Positions 62,949 to 64,000 of a stretch of 64,000 nt of DNA are shown one piece after another. The translations under genes and the position numbers were made by a program. This DNA comes from Alphaproteobacteria bacterium. GTDB taxonomy: Bacteria; Pseudomonadota; Alphaproteobacteria; Rickettsiales; JADKJE01. The notes below the pieces were generated by a model. The model did not search any database. It was not told where the DNA came from and saw nothing but the letters and a program-made list of their open reading frames with translations. The DNA is taken from the NCBI GenBank assembly GCA_016722515.1, contig JADKJE010000003.1:248001-312000 (forward strand), given 5' to 3'. Each line of letters begins with the position of its first letter. Position 1 is the stretch's first letter.

Positions 62949-63779
62949 GTGACATCCTTAGCCTCGTTGCCACCACTAAGAGAGATCGTAACAAAATATC
63001 AGATTTGGCCTGAAAAAGGATTAGGCCAACATTTTCTATTTGATTTCAACATCCTCGATCGCATCGTACGAGTGGCGGGTGATCTATCGACGATAACGGT
63101 GATGGAAATAGGCCCTGGCCCTGGCGGACTTACACGCGCATTACTTGCTGGTGGGGCTAAGCATTTGATTGTGATTGAACAGGATCATCGCTGTATTGAA
63201 GCGCTACAGGAAATTAAAGAAATTGTGGGTGAGCCATTAGAGATTGTGCATGGCGATGCAATGGTGGCGGATGAAATGGCCCTCACTGAGGGGAAGGCAC
63301 GGCCTTTTGCACTGGTGGCCAATTTGCCTTATAATATCTCAACCCAGTTGATTGCCAAATGGATTGGTATCGCAGATAACATTTCTACGATGGTGTTGAT
63401 GGTTCAAAAGGAAGTTGCTCAGCGCCTTATTGCCAAACCTCACACCAAACATTACGGCAGGCTTTCGGTTTTGGCGCAATGGCGCTGCGAATGCTATATT
63501 GCCTTTGATGTCAATCCCAGTAATTTTGTTCCACCGCCTAAGGTGATGTCGTCGATTTTAGTCTTAAATCCTCGTTCGTCACCTATTGCGGTAGATCAGG
63601 CTATTTTAGAGAAGGTAGTCAAAGCGGCCTTTAGCCAACGCCGTAAAATGGTTAAAGCCGGGCTTAAACAAATTTCAGCCAATGTCGATGCTTGGTTGGA
63701 GGCTGCCGGAATTGATGGAACGCTGCGGGCAGAAAATTTAAGCGTTGAGGATTACTGCAGGTTAAGTAATACGCTGTAG
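62949..63779 (+). CDS. rsmA: 16S rRNA dimethyladenosine transferase
   Basis: Dimethylates two adjacent adenines (A1518, A1519) of 16S rRNA; also called KsgA. 276 residues. It starts with GTG at 62949, matching the expected N-terminus LPPLREIVTKY and KGLGQHFLFD. The SAM loop EIGPGPGGLTRALL, EQDHRC, the catalytic NLPYNIS and the C-terminal VPPPKVMSSI are all present. In many alphaproteobacteria pdxA lies between surA and rsmA; it is absent here. Confidence 0.97.
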   Translation: MTSLASLPPLREIVTKYQIWPEKGLGQHFLFDFNILDRIVRVAGDLSTITVMEIGPGPGGLTRALLAGGAKHLIVIEQDHRCIEALQEIKEIVGEPLEIVHGDAMVADEMALTEGKARPFALVANLPYNISTQLIAKWIGIADNISTMVLMVQKEVAQRLIAKPHTKHYGRLSVLAQWRCECYIAFDVNPSNFVPPPKVMSSILVLNPRSSPIAVDQAILEKVVKAAFSQRRKMVKAGLKQISANVDAWLEAAGIDGTLRAENLSVEDYCRLSNTL

Positions 63780-63864
63780 TAAGCACGGCTACTTATGAGA
63801 TTGCCTTAGACGTTGTCACTATGGCTCTTTGAGGAGGAGGGGACAAAAGAAAGGCATAACGTCC

Positions 63865-63893
63865 TTGCACCAACCAAAAATCTCACTTATCAT
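63865..63893 (+). promoter_or_regulatory. Putative promoter just upstream of the aminopeptidase gene
   Basis: TTGCAC (63865-63870) and TATCAT (63888-63893) are spaced by 17 bases. Transcription would start at about 63900, within 0-3 bases of the start codon. Confidence 0.45.
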
Positions 63894-63901
63894 TAAAATG
63901 T

Positions 63902-64000
63902 ATGGGAACAATCTATCATCAACGTCTTCACCGTTTGCGAGAGCAACTTAATCAGCAAAACCTGGAAGGGTTTATTGTACCTTCGCATGATGCGTTTCAA
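63902..64000 (+). CDS. Aminopeptidase P family protein, 3' end outside window
   Basis: The first 33 codons of a gene running off the window. RLHRLREQLNQQNLEGFIVP followed by SHDAF matches the creatinase-like N-terminal domain of Xaa-Pro aminopeptidases (R...LR..L....LDGFIVP..D..Q). No ribosome site is evident before the ATG at 63902, and a -10 element lies only 9 bases upstream, so the mRNA may be leaderless. Alternatively the true promoter is further upstream. The metal-binding pita-bread domain is not in the window. Confidence 0.75.
   Translation, partial: MGTIYHQRLHRLREQLNQQNLEGFIVPSHDAFQ

Overview
This 64 kb window looks like part of the chromosome of an alphaproteobacterium with a moderately AT-rich genome (roughly 40-43 % GC by eye). 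The lineage evidence is an ALAS-type hemA, ctaA (haem A synthase), a DUF2336 protein, trmFO, the lptF-lptG-lptD-surA-rsmA order, a clpS-clpA pair, and a short archaeal-type valyl-tRNA synthetase of the kind known from Rickettsia. Several features suggest a host-associated or intracellular lifestyle, perhaps in the Holosporales/Rickettsiales-like area, although no single gene proves it. These are an AT-rich ankyrin protein, three large unrecognised proteins with Ser/Pro-rich linkers, decayed operons and gene fragments. No rRNA, tRNA, CRISPR array or complete insertion sequence was seen.

Layout. 1-3.2 kb: OmpR/EnvZ-type two-component pair, then a DUF2336 gene. 3.3-10.8 kb: folE, a redoxin/2OG-oxygenase-like protein, grxB, lolA, glmU and valS. 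11.2-20.7 kb is accessory: a lipoprotein; a minus-strand operon of a ketopantoate-reductase-like fusion and a hybrid-free sensor kinase; a DUF6765 protein; a Fur-box-preceded FTR1 iron permease; a coiled-coil protein with 33-bp tandem repeats; and an acyl-CoA dehydrogenase. 20.8-30.2 kb: ribE, thiC, rplU-rpmA, ndk-trm112-dxs, a frameshifted DUF2063 (HvfC-like) gene with a DoxX gene, and cysS. 30.2-34.8 kb: a glycine-zipper lipoprotein, gyrB and trmFO. 34.8-39.6 kb is a second accessory island: a short kinase-like remnant and two convergent unknown 636-residue proteins. 39.6-53.2 kb is mostly housekeeping: a divergent clpS, clpA, hemA/ctaA, mtaB-ftsY, an outer-membrane barrel, tyrS, a CDGSH protein, and thrB-rnhA-mutM-tlyA. 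53.2-57.1 kb is a third accessory island: the ankyrin protein, a BRCT-only ligA scrap, an IS5-like transposase scrap and about 0.8 kb with no gene. 57.1-64 kb: lptF-lptG-lptD-surA-rsmA and the start of an aminopeptidase P gene.

How the genes work together. LptF/G/D, LolA and SurA build the outer membrane. HemA and CtaA support a haem-copper terminal oxidase. RibE, ThiC, FolE and Dxs start or finish cofactor and isoprenoid pathways. ClpA and the odd ClpS form a proteolytic machine.

The most interesting observations are: the ketopantoate-reductase-like fusion coupled to a sensor kinase; a ClpS that has lost its N-degron pocket residues while keeping its ClpA-facing helix; an eroded bufferin-type (Hvf) operon; a three-copy dispersed intergenic repeat of about 115 bp; the paired unknown 636-residue proteins; and the ligA/transposase scar.
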